Assembly (NCBI GenBank): GCA_913060515.1
Contig: CAJXRZ010000028.1
Span: 1 to 64,000, forward strand
DNA length: 64,000 nucleotides
Direction of reading: 5' to 3'
Origin: an uncultured Pseudomonadota bacterium
Lineage (GTDB): Bacteria; Myxococcota_A; UBA796; CAJQPC01
The first letter of the stretch is position 1. Every line of letters starts with the position of its first letter. The notes under the pieces were generated by a model that was not told the DNA's origin, did not search any database, and saw only the letters and a program-made list of their open reading frames with translations. The position numbers and the translations under genes were made by a program. Shown piece by piece: positions 7,973 through 16,273 of this stretch.

Positions 7973-9193
7973 TCAGGAGCCGATCTCCGGGTTCAGAGCC
8001 AAAGCCCGCGCGCGGTTCAACTCGGACTCTTGGCTCTGTCCCAGGCCCTCGTAGGCCAAATGCAGCACCCAGTGGGCAGCAGCGCTGGTCCAACCGCTGT
8101 CCACCGAGGGCTGCAAGGTCTCGATGGCGCTCTGGTGCGCGCCATGAAGGAGGTAGGCTTGGGCCAGCTGGGTTGTGGCGTGACCGTTCCCCCGAAGGGC
8201 GGCGTTTCGCTGGGCCAGGTCAAGGGCCAGCTCTTCCTGACCGCTCTCCAGGTAGTGGTCCAGAGCGTGACCCCAAGTGGCCTCGGGGAAGGCCACCAGG
8301 CGCTGGGCGTAGACGGCGTCTGCTTGGGCGTACCAATCTGCCTGCTCCGCGCCTGTGGACAGTCCGGCCAAGGCGTCCATGAACTCCGGAGAGCCCGTGC
8401 GGTCCACAATGTCCAGATACAGATCCCAGGCCTGTGGCTCAAAGCCTTGCAGCACCCAGATCTCGGCGATGTGTTCCTGAATCAGCCAGTAGCCGCCCAG
8501 GTGGGCGTCGGCGTCCTGGTAGTGCACCAGGGCTTGATCAAGTTGACCTCGCTCCAAGTCCATTAGGCCACGTTGCAGGTCGAACCAAGCCAATGGCTCG
8601 TCGCTGAAGCCGTGGTAGAGCCCCTCGGCTGCGTCCAGGTCGGCCTCGGCGCCAGAGACGTCACCCAGCCAGTAGCGGGCGTTTGCCCGGGCCCCAAAGG
8701 CAGCGATGCTGGGGTGCAGAGCCAAGGACTCCTCGTATCCAGCAGTGGCCTGCTCGTAGCGACCTTGCTGGAAGTCCAAGTTGGCCTGCATCAGCACCAG
8801 CGAGGACAGCGTGTTGTCGTCGATGAGGATGGCGCGGTAGGCCGCGTCCAGGTCCGCCGGCACAAGGTCCAGGCGGTGCAGGCTGTAGTTGAGCTGGGCC
8901 CGCTCTTGGAAGGGGCCGGCCCCCACGGTGGCCTGCTCAAAGGCCCAGTCCAAGGAGCCTTGGGCCAGGGTGTAGTCCGCGTAGTCGCCGCTCAGGCGGG
9001 CCCGAACTTGGGCCCAACCGGCCACATGCACGTCGGCGCTGTAGTCATCGAGCCAAGCCGCGCGCTCTTGCGCGGCAAAGAGCTGCTGATCCACCTGGTC
9101 CAGCTCCGCTTCATAGGCTTGGGAGCTATGAAGCGGGGAGGGACCCATCACGATCTCTTCAGGGGGAGAGCAGGCCAGGAGGATCAGCAGCAT
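7973..9193 (-). CDS. TPR-repeat lipoprotein
   Basis: The protein has 406 residues. The start MLLILLACSPPEE gives a short lipoprotein signal with lipobox LLAC and lies seven bases after the upstream stop. The mature part is built of helix-turn-helix repeats with tetratricopeptide character, for example LVLMQANLDFQQGRYEQA, ANARYWLGDVSGAEADLD and TQLAQAYLLHGAHQSA. At least six units are visible. TPR lipoproteins act as periplasmic scaffolds. Here it sits between the split DUF4331 pair and the ECF sigma factor, so it probably works with DUF4331 proteins in the same stress response (inference). Its 3' end is followed at once by the sigma gene. Confidence 0.82.
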   Translation of the reverse strand: MLLILLACSPPEEIVMGPSPLHSSQAYEAELDQVDQQLFAAQERAAWLDDYSADVHVAGWAQVRARLSGDYADYTLAQGSLDWAFEQATVGAGPFQERAQLNYSLHRLDLVPADLDAAYRAILIDDNTLSSLVLMQANLDFQQGRYEQATAGYEESLALHPSIAAFGARANARYWLGDVSGAEADLDAAEGLYHGFSDEPLAWFDLQRGLMDLERGQLDQALVHYQDADAHLGGYWLIQEHIAEIWVLQGFEPQAWDLYLDIVDRTGSPEFMDALAGLSTGAEQADWYAQADAVYAQRLVAFPEATWGHALDHYLESGQEELALDLAQRNAALRGNGHATTQLAQAYLLHGAHQSAIETLQPSVDSGWTSAAAHWVLHLAYEGLGQSQESELNRARALALNPEIGS

Positions 9194-9200
9194 CAGAGAC

Positions 9201-9824
9201 TCAGTGCGCGGGCGCGAGGTAGGGGAAGGTGGCCTCAAAGGCCACGTCGTTGGCGGTCGGGTTCACTCCGACCAGATCAGTGGCCGAGTGGACGCTCAGA
9301 TCCAGCAGAACAACAGCCAGGGTCACGTCGATGACCGGGTCTTCCAGTGCGCGCCCGTTGGGGAAGCCAGCACCGGCGCCTGTGTCGATCTTCAAGGTGT
9401 CTGGGAGGACCAGAGGGCCGGCCTGTGCCACGCAGTCGTCCACGCCGCAGGGGGTCAGTCCGATACCGGTCAAATCGTCGTCCAAGGCGCCGTGCAGGAA
9501 GTTCAAGCTGGCCACGATCTCGGTGACGAAGGCACCCGTGACGTCGTCCTCGGGGTTCGCCTGGTTGTAGGCGTCCTTGCTGGCGATGACTGCCGTGTTG
9601 ATGGCGGGCATGCCGGCGCGGTCTACGCGGGTGTAGGTCTCGGGGTTGGCGTCCGCGAAGACATAGGCGTCGACTTCGCCCGTATCGTCGGTGCCGGTGT
9701 CATCGACGGAGGTGTCGTCGGTCACTTCGGTGTCCTCGGTGTCTTCGACCTCGCCATCCTTGGTGCAAGCGGTGAGAGCGAAGGCGCAGAGGGCCAGGGC
9801 GATGGTGCTGTGGAACGAGCGCAT
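9201..9824 (-). CDS. DUF4331 C-terminal half, lipoprotein
   Basis: The protein has 207 residues. The N-terminus has a lipoprotein signal (ALTAC lipobox) and then a low-complexity acidic D/T/E linker of about 30 residues. The globular part matches the second half of DUF4331: VDRAGMPAINTAVIASKDAYN, then a helical stretch, LVLPDTLKIDTG and the hallmark FPNGRALEDPVIDVTLAV. Full-length DUF4331 proteins carry this after an N-terminal 'DHAEAP...DPAADIxDLYAW' half. Here that half is a separate gene that ends two bases upstream. DUF4331 has no established biochemical function. Export of both halves means they must meet outside the cytoplasm. Confidence 0.85.
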   Translation of the reverse strand: MRSFHSTIALALCAFALTACTKDGEVEDTEDTEVTDDTSVDDTGTDDTGEVDAYVFADANPETYTRVDRAGMPAINTAVIASKDAYNQANPEDDVTGAFVTEIVASLNFLHGALDDDLTGIGLTPCGVDDCVAQAGPLVLPDTLKIDTGAGAGFPNGRALEDPVIDVTLAVVLLDLSVHSATDLVGVNPTANDVAFEATFPYLAPAH

Positions 9825-9826
9825 GA

Positions 9827-10420
9827 TCAGCTCTCCAATCGGCTGGTGGTGGTCCAGACCTGCAGGGTGCCGTCGGCCCCCACCACGTCTGCGAAGGGGA
9901 ACTCAAAGACGATGGCGTTGACGTTCAGTCCGGCCACGGCGTCGGTGGCTGTGAACGCCAGGGTTCCGGTGGCCAAGGTCTCGTTGAAGCCCGTCTGGTC
10001 GAAGAAGAAGGGGTCGTCCTTCACGCCGCTGTAGATCATCGCGCCGCCGCCAGCGTCGATGCTCTCGCCGGCCGCGCCGATGGTGGTTGTCTCCGTCGCG
10101 CCGGGCAGGCCCACGACCTGGATGCCCCACTCGCCAGCCATGTTCTGGCCGAAGCGTGCGTGGATCTCATGGTCGGGCAGGTTGTCCCCGTCGGAGTCGA
10201 TGTGGATGCTGTACAGCACGTCCGCGTCGTAGTTCTCTGCGCCTGCGGCACCGAAAGGGTTGAAGGTGAGCACGGTCACCATGCTCTCGCCGCTGTGCCA
10301 GGCATAGAGATCGCCGATGTCGGCGGCGGGGTCGGCAGAGGTCCCAGGGGCCTCTGCGTGGTCTGCTGCGAGCGCCACGCCGGGCAGGAGCAGGAGCAGG
10401 GGAATGAGTGTGCGGTGCAT
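9827..10420 (-). CDS. DUF4331 N-terminal half, exported
   Basis: The protein has 197 residues. The start at 10420 has GGAG five bases upstream and opens a classical signal peptide (LIPLLLLLPGVALA) cleaved before ADHAEAPG. The mature N-terminus DHAEAPGTSADPAADIGDLY is the signature start of DUF4331. The rest follows the family up to about its midpoint and then stops after VWTTTSRLES. There is no lipobox, unlike the companion C-terminal half. It is the first gene of the operon and lies about 20 bases downstream of the predicted ECF transcription start. It probably forms a two-chain DUF4331 protein with the next gene product (inference). Confidence 0.85.
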   Translation of the reverse strand: MHRTLIPLLLLLPGVALAADHAEAPGTSADPAADIGDLYAWHSGESMVTVLTFNPFGAAGAENYDADVLYSIHIDSDGDNLPDHEIHARFGQNMAGEWGIQVVGLPGATETTTIGAAGESIDAGGGAMIYSGVKDDPFFFDQTGFNETLATGTLAFTATDAVAGLNVNAIVFEFPFADVVGADGTLQVWTTTSRLES

Positions 10421-10448
10421 CACGTCTCCGAATGATTGGTTCGGCATC

Positions 10449-10477
10449 TCTTTCGGAGCTCGGGTCCTCTTGGATCA
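10449..10477 (-). promoter_or_regulatory. Predicted RpoE/ChrR-type ECF promoter
   Basis: On the reverse strand TGATCC (10477-10472) is followed after exactly 18 bases by AAAGA (10453-10449). The established promoter for R. sphaeroides RpoE is TGATCC-N18-TAAGA, so only one base differs. Transcription would begin near 10442, about 20 bases before the DUF4331 start codon. As the operon ends with an RpoE-like sigma and ChrR-like anti-sigma, this implies autoregulation of all five genes. Confidence 0.8.
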
Positions 10478-10557
10478 CTGGGAGAGCAGAAAACTTTGGC
10501 CTCGGTGGCGCAGAGAGGGCGGATAGGCCCCTGGAATCATCGGTCTGATGCAACCGA

Positions 10558-10580
10558 GTTCTCTCGCCGGCATAGAGAAC
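10558..10580 (+). promoter_or_regulatory. Inverted repeat abutting the selenoprotein start codon
   Basis: GTTCTCT and AGAGAAC form a perfect 7-bp inverted repeat with a 9-base spacer, ending two bases before the ATG at 10583. It could be an operator or an mRNA hairpin that covers the initiation region, which lacks a strong ribosome-binding site. Confidence 0.4.
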
Positions 10581-10582
10581 GC

Positions 10583-12499
10583 ATGCTCCTCCTCCTTCTT
10601 GCCTGCAATGCCTGCGCGCCCCCCGCCGACCCGCCCCCTCAAGACACGGGGGAGCCGGTGGACTCGCCGGTCGATAGCCCAGCGGACACCGGTGAGACCG
10701 GTGAGACCGGAGAGACGGGCGACAGCGGGGACACGGGTGATAGCGGCGACACCGGAGAGCCCCCGGAGTGGGTAGACGTGGTCAAGGGCACCTGCCAGGC
10801 GCCTGAAGTGCTGGCCGATGAGCCCATGGAGCTGACGGGCAGCCTGATGTTGACCCAGACCAAGCCCGGCGGCTTCTTCGTCGAGCTCATCGACTTGGAG
10901 GTCCAGGGAGACCGGGTCTACGGCGTGGGTCAGGGCGGCCTGATGGTCTACGACATCAGCGACCCCACCTTGCCCGCGCTCCTCGGGGTGTACCCCACCT
11001 CTGAGAACCACCTGGGCATCGAGGCCCGCTTTCATCGGGTGGAGCCCATCGGAGATGGCATCGTGGCCGTCACGCACAGAGAGAACGGCCTGAGCATCGT
11101 GGACGTCTCGGATCCCGAGGTCCCGGTGCTGCTCTACTCAGATGAGAGCGCAGGGGGGGAAGGCTTGGCCTTTACCCGGGGCCGGCTCTTCGTCAGCTCC
11201 CGGGAAGAGGGGCTCTTCGTTTACGACGTGAGCGACCCCACCAGCCCCGTGCTCAAGAAGACCCTCGCCGGCCTGACGAACACCTGGGAGTTGGCCAAGG
11301 GACAGGGCTGGCTCTACGCCGCCGACAGCGTGCAGGGCATCGTTCCCATCGAGGTCAACGATCCCGACAACCCCATGATGGAGACGGCCATTGCGGTGGA
11401 CGGCCGCGTGCTGCACACCCGCTACGCCCAGGGACGCCTGCTGGCCAGCTTGGGCAGCGCAGGGCTGGCGATCTACGACACGACCGTGCCCGAGGCGCCC
11501 ACCCTCATCACCACCTTGGACACCTCCGGATCGGTCTTGATGGCCGATGCCAAGAGCGACTACCTCTGGGCCTCGGACAACGAAGGGGTGACCGTCTGGG
11601 ACTTCTCGGACACCGCCGACCCCAAGCCTCTGGGACGCCAAGTCTCCGAGCAGTTCGCCCTCGCCATCCGGGCCGGTCCCGACGGCCGAGCGTGGGTGGG
11701 CGACTGGAACATCTTGGGGGACTGGTCCGCTGACCTGACCCACTTGGCCGGTCAGCTTCAGCTCTCCGGAGATGAGTTCTACCTGGACACGGAGGTGGGC
11801 TACGTCGACATCCCCGTGACCAACCAAGGCGGCGCTGAGCTCAGCTTTGGTGAGTTCTCCCACGGCGGCTCTGGGACGCTGCGCATGCAGGCCACCAGCC
11901 TGACACTGGCCTCGGGCGAGACAGGAACGCTCAGGGTGTACACCGAGGACGGCGCAGAGGGAGAACACCTGCTCTGCCTCTCGAACAACGATCCCTCTCA
12001 GCCCACTCTGGACATCGCCGTCATCGTCGGCGCCGGCAACAGCCACCTGGGCAAGCCGGCCCCAGACTTTGCCCTGAGCGACTTGGATGGCAGCGAGCAA
12101 CGCCTGAGCGAGCAGCTGGGCCACCCGGTCGTGCTCTCCTACTTCGCCACTTGGTGACCCGTCTGTGCGTCCGAGGTCTCGGACATCGATGTGAGCATCT
12201 ATCAGAAGTACGAGGAGCAAGGAGTGCGCGTCTACGCCATCTCCAATGAGACCTCCTCCACCCTGAAAGCGTGGCGAGATTATCTGGGTTTGACCCTGCC
12301 CATCTTGGTGGACACCGGGGATGTGACCCGCCAGCAATACCGCTTGAAGTTCCCTTTTCCAACAGGGGCCTACCCTCAGGACTTCCTGATCAGCGGGGAT
12401 GGCAAGATCATCTACCAGAACAACCGCTTTGAGTCAGAGGCCATGAGCGCTGCCATTGACGCCGAGCTGCTGCGCATCGCCGAGGAGTCCGGGGAGTAA
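10583..12499 (+). CDS. Selenoprotein: LVIVD-repeat lipoprotein with C-terminal thioredoxin-like (redoxin) domain
   Basis: The protein has 638 residues if TGA at 12155-12157 is read as selenocysteine (U525). The start MLLLLLACNAC gives a lipoprotein signal, then a D-T-G-rich linker of about 50 residues. LVIVD-type beta-propeller repeats follow (LMVYDISDPTLPALL, LSIVDVSDPEVPVLL, LFVYDVSDPTSPVLK), then a beta-sandwich domain. The AhpC/TSA-TlpA-like domain begins at GKPAPDFALSDLDG. Its active site reads YFATW-U-PVC, with U where the family has the attacking Cys of C-x-x-C. Reading continues in the same frame through standard redoxin sequence (VYAISNE, LPILVDTGDVTRQQY, FLISGDGKIIY) to TAA, and a SECIS hairpin follows the TGA. 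It is probably a membrane-anchored thiol/peroxide oxidoreductase. No sel genes are in the window. Confidence 0.92.
12155..12184 (+). promoter_or_regulatory. Selenocysteine codon and bacterial SECIS element
   Basis: The TGA (12155-12157) is followed after exactly 11 bases by a perfect hairpin, GTCCG (12169-12173), loop AGGTCT (12174-12179), CGGAC (12180-12184). The E. coli fdhF SECIS also has an 11-base gap and an AGGUCU apical region, the part contacted by SelB. The bulged U of fdhF is not evident. Spacing, loop sequence and protein context agree. Confidence 0.88.
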
Positions 12500-12516
12500 G
12501 GCGTTAGAGGGCCAGC

Positions 12517-15054
12517 ATGTCCTCTCTCATTGAACGCCTCTCCGCCTCCGATGACCCTCAGACCGAGGGCATGGAGATCTTCCTGGACTGGGCCGAGGAC
12601 CAGGGCATCACCCTGTACCCGGCTCAGGAAGAGGCCGTGCTCGAGCTCTTCGCCGGGCAACACTGCCTGCTCAAGACGCCGACGGGCTCGGGCAAGTCCC
12701 TGGTGGCTCTGGCGCTGCACGTGCGGGCCATGTCCCTGGGGCAAAAGTCGGTGTATACCGCGCCCATCAAGGCTCTGGTCAGCGAGAAGTTCCGGGCTCT
12801 GTGTGTGACCTTTGGCGCTGAGAACGTCGGCCTGATGACCGGCGATGGCTCCGTGAACCGGGATGCGCCCATTCTGTGCTGCACGGCGGAGATCCTCAGC
12901 AACATCTCCCTGCAGCAGTGGGAGCAGACCCCCTACGCCGCCGTGATCATGGACGAGTTCCACTACTACGGGGACCGGGACCGCGGCATGGCCTGGCAGG
13001 TCCCGCTGCTGACCATGCCCCACGCACAGTTCCTGCTGCTCTCGGCCACCCTGGGAGACACCACGGCCATCGAGGCCGACCTGGAGGAGCGCACCAGCCG
13101 TGAGGTGGCTGTGGTGGACAACGCCGAGCGGCCCGTACCCCTCAGCTTTCTGTACAGCGAGGAGCCCACCGACAGCGCACTCTCCCGTTTGGTCTCGGGT
13201 GGAAAGGCGCCGGTTTATGCCGTTCACTTCTCCCAGCGCGAGGCCACCGAGCTGGCCCAGGCCCTCACCTCCAGCAAGTTCTCCTCAGACGAGGACAAGG
13301 CCAAGCTCAAGGCCGCGGTCAAGGGCTTCCGCTTTGACTCGCCCTTTGGCCAGACTCTGCGCCGCTATGTGATGCACGGCGTGGGACTGCACCACGCTGG
13401 CTTGTTGCCCAAGTACAGGACCTTGGTCGAGACCTTGGGCCAGCAGGGGCTCTTCAAGATCATCTGCGGTACCGACACCCTGGGCGTGGGCATCAACCTG
13501 CCTATCCGCAGCGTGCTCTTCACCAAGCTGTGCAAGTTCGACGGACAGAAGGTGGACCTGCTCAGCGTGCGTGACTTCCAACAGATCGCTGGGCGTGCCG
13601 GCCGCAAGGGCTTCGATACGGAGGGGACCGTCGTGGTCCAGGCTCCGGACTGGATCATCGAGAACGCGCGTCTGAACGAGCTTGTGGCCCAGGGCAAGAA
13701 GAAGAAGAACAAGGTGGTCAAGAAGAAGCCGCCCACCCGCGGCTACAAGCACTGGGACAAGCAGACCTTTGACCGCATGGTCGCTGGGCGCCCGGAGACC
13801 TTGGAAGGGCGCTTCTCGGTGGACCATGGCCTGTTGTTGCAGCTCATCGCGCGCTGCATGGAGAGCGGGGGCGACGCTCTGGAAGAGCTGGAGAAGCTGG
13901 TCCAGCTCTCTCACACCGGAAAGCGCAAGACCATCGAGTTGATGCTGGCTGGGCAAGAGCGCCTGACCGAGCTCATCGACGCCGAAGTGGTGGTGGATCT
14001 GGGCGAGGACAACCCGCCTCGCTATGTGCTGAACAAGGGCGTTCAAGAGGACTTCTCGCTGTATCACAGCCTCTCTTTGTTCCTGCTACACGCCATCGAG
14101 CTCTTGGACAAAGAGGACCGGGAATACCACCTGAATCTGCTCTCCCTGGTCGAGGCCATCCTCCCCAACCCCAAGGTCATCCTCTACGCCCAGACCAACC
14201 GCGAGAAGGGCATCAAGGTGGCCAGCCTGAAGGCCGAGGGCGTGGACTACGAGGACCGCATGGCCATCTTGGAGGAGGTCACCTACCCCAAGCCGCGGGC
14301 CGAGTGGACCTACGAGGTCTACAACCTCTTCGCCGAGCACAACCCCTGGCTGGCCAGCGAGCCCATTCGTCCCAAGGGCATCGTTCGCGAGATCGTAGAG
14401 GTTCAGGACACCTTCGGCTCCTGGGTCAAGGGCCTGCAGCTCGAGCGCAGCGAAGGCGTTGTGCTGCGCTACCTCTCCGAGGTCTACAGCACCTTGAACA
14501 AGAACGTGCCCGAGCACGCGCGCACCGCCGAGGTGGACGAGGTCTTGGGCTTCCTGCGCGCCATGATTGCCCGCATCGATGACTCCCTGGTGAAGACCTG
14601 GGAGGCCATGCTCGCCGAGCCCGATGCGGCGCCGGAAGACTTGGTCATCGACATCTCCAAGGACCTGCGCAGCTTCCGGGCCCGCATTCGCTACGAGCTC
14701 TATGCCGTCGTCCGCGCGCTCTCGCAGCAGGACTGGGAGGAGGCTGCTGCCTGCACGCGCAACGACCCCGAGTCCCTCTCCGATTCGGAGATCAAGTCTG
14801 CCCTGCGGCCTTACATTGACGAGCGCGGCGATGTGGTCTTTGATGGACGTCTGAAGCAAGGTTGGACGACGGTGTTTGAAGAGTTGGAGACACATCTTTG
14901 GCGCGTGCAGCAGGTCCTGGTGGACGAGCACACCGACGCCGAGGACGACGACCACGAGGCTGGCGAGGCCTGGTCCATCCAAGGCATCGTTGACCTGCGC
15001 GGCGACCCCAACCCCAGCGGGCCCATTGTCTCGGTCCGGGAGATTGGACTGTGA
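12517..15054 (+). CDS. Ski2-like DEAD/DEAH-box RNA helicase with DUF3516 C-terminus
   Basis: The protein has 845 residues. Superfamily 2 motifs appear in order: Q-like region ITLYPAQEEA, Walker A TPTGSGKS (54-61), motif Ia TAPIKALVSEK, motif II DEFH (146-149), motif III SAT (near 172), motif V GTDTLGVGINLP and motif VI QIAGRAGRKG (about 352-361). A Lys-rich insert (KKKKNKVVKKKP) follows, then a long helical C-terminus as in DUF3516 helicases of actinobacteria and myxobacteria. The overall plan is Ski2/Mtr4-like, implying ATP-driven 3'-5' unwinding of RNA. It starts 17 bases after the selenoprotein stop and its stop overlaps the start of the next gene (GTGA). Confidence 0.9.
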   Translation: MSSLIERLSASDDPQTEGMEIFLDWAEDQGITLYPAQEEAVLELFAGQHCLLKTPTGSGKSLVALALHVRAMSLGQKSVYTAPIKALVSEKFRALCVTFGAENVGLMTGDGSVNRDAPILCCTAEILSNISLQQWEQTPYAAVIMDEFHYYGDRDRGMAWQVPLLTMPHAQFLLLSATLGDTTAIEADLEERTSREVAVVDNAERPVPLSFLYSEEPTDSALSRLVSGGKAPVYAVHFSQREATELAQALTSSKFSSDEDKAKLKAAVKGFRFDSPFGQTLRRYVMHGVGLHHAGLLPKYRTLVETLGQQGLFKIICGTDTLGVGINLPIRSVLFTKLCKFDGQKVDLLSVRDFQQIAGRAGRKGFDTEGTVVVQAPDWIIENARLNELVAQGKKKKNKVVKKKPPTRGYKHWDKQTFDRMVAGRPETLEGRFSVDHGLLLQLIARCMESGGDALEELEKLVQLSHTGKRKTIELMLAGQERLTELIDAEVVVDLGEDNPPRYVLNKGVQEDFSLYHSLSLFLLHAIELLDKEDREYHLNLLSLVEAILPNPKVILYAQTNREKGIKVASLKAEGVDYEDRMAILEEVTYPKPRAEWTYEVYNLFAEHNPWLASEPIRPKGIVREIVEVQDTFGSWVKGLQLERSEGVVLRYLSEVYSTLNKNVPEHARTAEVDEVLGFLRAMIARIDDSLVKTWEAMLAEPDAAPEDLVIDISKDLRSFRARIRYELYAVVRALSQQDWEEAAACTRNDPESLSDSEIKSALRPYIDERGDVVFDGRLKQGWTTVFEELETHLWRVQQVLVDEHTDAEDDDHEAGEAWSIQGIVDLRGDPNPSGPIVSVREIGL

Positions 15055-16268
15055 TTCTCTGGCTGCTGGCCTGTGCGGGGAGCACCCCGGAGGTGGCCGA
15101 TGACCCCACCGCCGACACTGCGCGAGACAGCGGAGATACGGGCGACAGCGGGGACACCGGGAGCCCAAAGGAGCGCGACTGGGACCAGGTCCAAGAGCTG
15201 ATCGCTGGCACGGCCACGCTCGCGGCCACGCTGCAGAGCGTCTCTGATTCCGGCGGCTGGCCCGTTCAGTCTGAAGATGGATGGGTCTTTGTGGTGGAAG
15301 GAAACCAGGCTGTGTCCTGGGCTGGGGATGCATCGGCTTGGGCGCTGCTCCCCATGACCCAGGCCCAAGGCTTCTCCTGGATCGAGGTCAGCGTGCCCCA
15401 GCCCCTTGGCAGCGGGTACAAGTTTGTGGTGGGTGAGAGCTATCAGCCTGACCCGTGGGCACGGGCCTACAGCCATGACGACTTTGGAGAGATCTCCTTT
15501 GTGCAAGGCCCTGGCGCGCACCTGGAGCGCTTCCTGAATCAGGACCTGGGCGTGACGCCGCGTACTCTGCGTGTGTGGGTTCCTGCCGGGACTGTGACAC
15601 ATCACCTCTACGTGCACGACGGACAGAACCTCTTCGACCCGGCCGCCATGAATGGTGGCTGGAAGCTGCAGTCTGTGGTGGGTTCGGGCACGCTGGTGGT
15701 GGGCATCGACCACGCTGGCGTGGAGCGCCTCAACGAGTATGGGCCCTACCCAGACACCTTGGGTGGGGAGCCGGTCGGGGGCGGCGCAGATGCCTTGCTT
15801 GGGGACGTGGTGACCTTGCTTGTGCCACAGATAGAGACCCGCTACGGCGTGCCCACCAAGCGCGGCATGATGGGCAGCTCCATGGGTGGGCTCATCAGCC
15901 TCTACGCCGGCCTCACTCAGCCGGCGCACTGGGACTACGTCGCCAGCCTCTCCGGCACCCTGGGCTGGGGCTCCTTGGAGCTCAACGGCCCCACTGTGTT
16001 GGATGAGATGAGCGGCCAGGACGTGGCGATCTTCCTGGACTCCGGCGGGAACGTAGACTGTGTGGACAGCGATGGCGACGGCGTGCAAGACGATGGCCAG
16101 GACAGTGACAACTACTGCGTCACCCGCCAAGCAGCCGACACCCTGGCCGCCAACGGCTGGGTGTGGGAGCAGGATCTGTGGCACTGGCATGAAGCGGGCG
16201 CCAGCCACTCGGAGGCGGCCTGGGCCGCCAGGGTTTGGCGGCCCGTGGGCCTCTTCGAGGGCCTGTAG
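15051..16268 (+). CDS. Esterase-like lipoprotein (esterase D/enterochelin-esterase fold)
   Basis: The protein has 405 residues with a GTG start overlapping the helicase stop. The signal MILWLLACAG has a lipobox (LLAC), and a degenerate D-S-G-D-T-G linker follows. Residues about 75-130 resemble the starch-binding-like N-domain of enterochelin esterase relatives. The catalytic part has VPAGTVTHHLYVHDGQNLFD, the nucleophile elbow GSSMGG and a C-terminal HWHEAGASHSEAAW supplying the His. An insert DSDGDGVQDDGQDSDN resembles a calcium-binding thrombospondin-3 motif. It is predicted to be a surface or periplasmic serine esterase. The substrate is unknown. Confidence 0.82.
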   Translation: MILWLLACAGSTPEVADDPTADTARDSGDTGDSGDTGSPKERDWDQVQELIAGTATLAATLQSVSDSGGWPVQSEDGWVFVVEGNQAVSWAGDASAWALLPMTQAQGFSWIEVSVPQPLGSGYKFVVGESYQPDPWARAYSHDDFGEISFVQGPGAHLERFLNQDLGVTPRTLRVWVPAGTVTHHLYVHDGQNLFDPAAMNGGWKLQSVVGSGTLVVGIDHAGVERLNEYGPYPDTLGGEPVGGGADALLGDVVTLLVPQIETRYGVPTKRGMMGSSMGGLISLYAGLTQPAHWDYVASLSGTLGWGSLELNGPTVLDEMSGQDVAIFLDSGGNVDCVDSDGDGVQDDGQDSDNYCVTRQAADTLAANGWVWEQDLWHWHEAGASHSEAAWAARVWRPVGLFEGL

Positions 16269-16273
16269 TCACG

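Noticed and set aside
8018-8093. Upstream ATG (8093) for the ECF sigma gene
   Set aside because: It would put over 100 bases of overlap with the TPR gene and add residues unlike any ECF sigma N-terminus.
12191-12499. Separate small gene after the TGA at 12155
   Set aside because: It is in the same frame as the upstream lipoprotein and encodes the rest of a single redoxin domain, so it is the C-terminal part of a selenoprotein.
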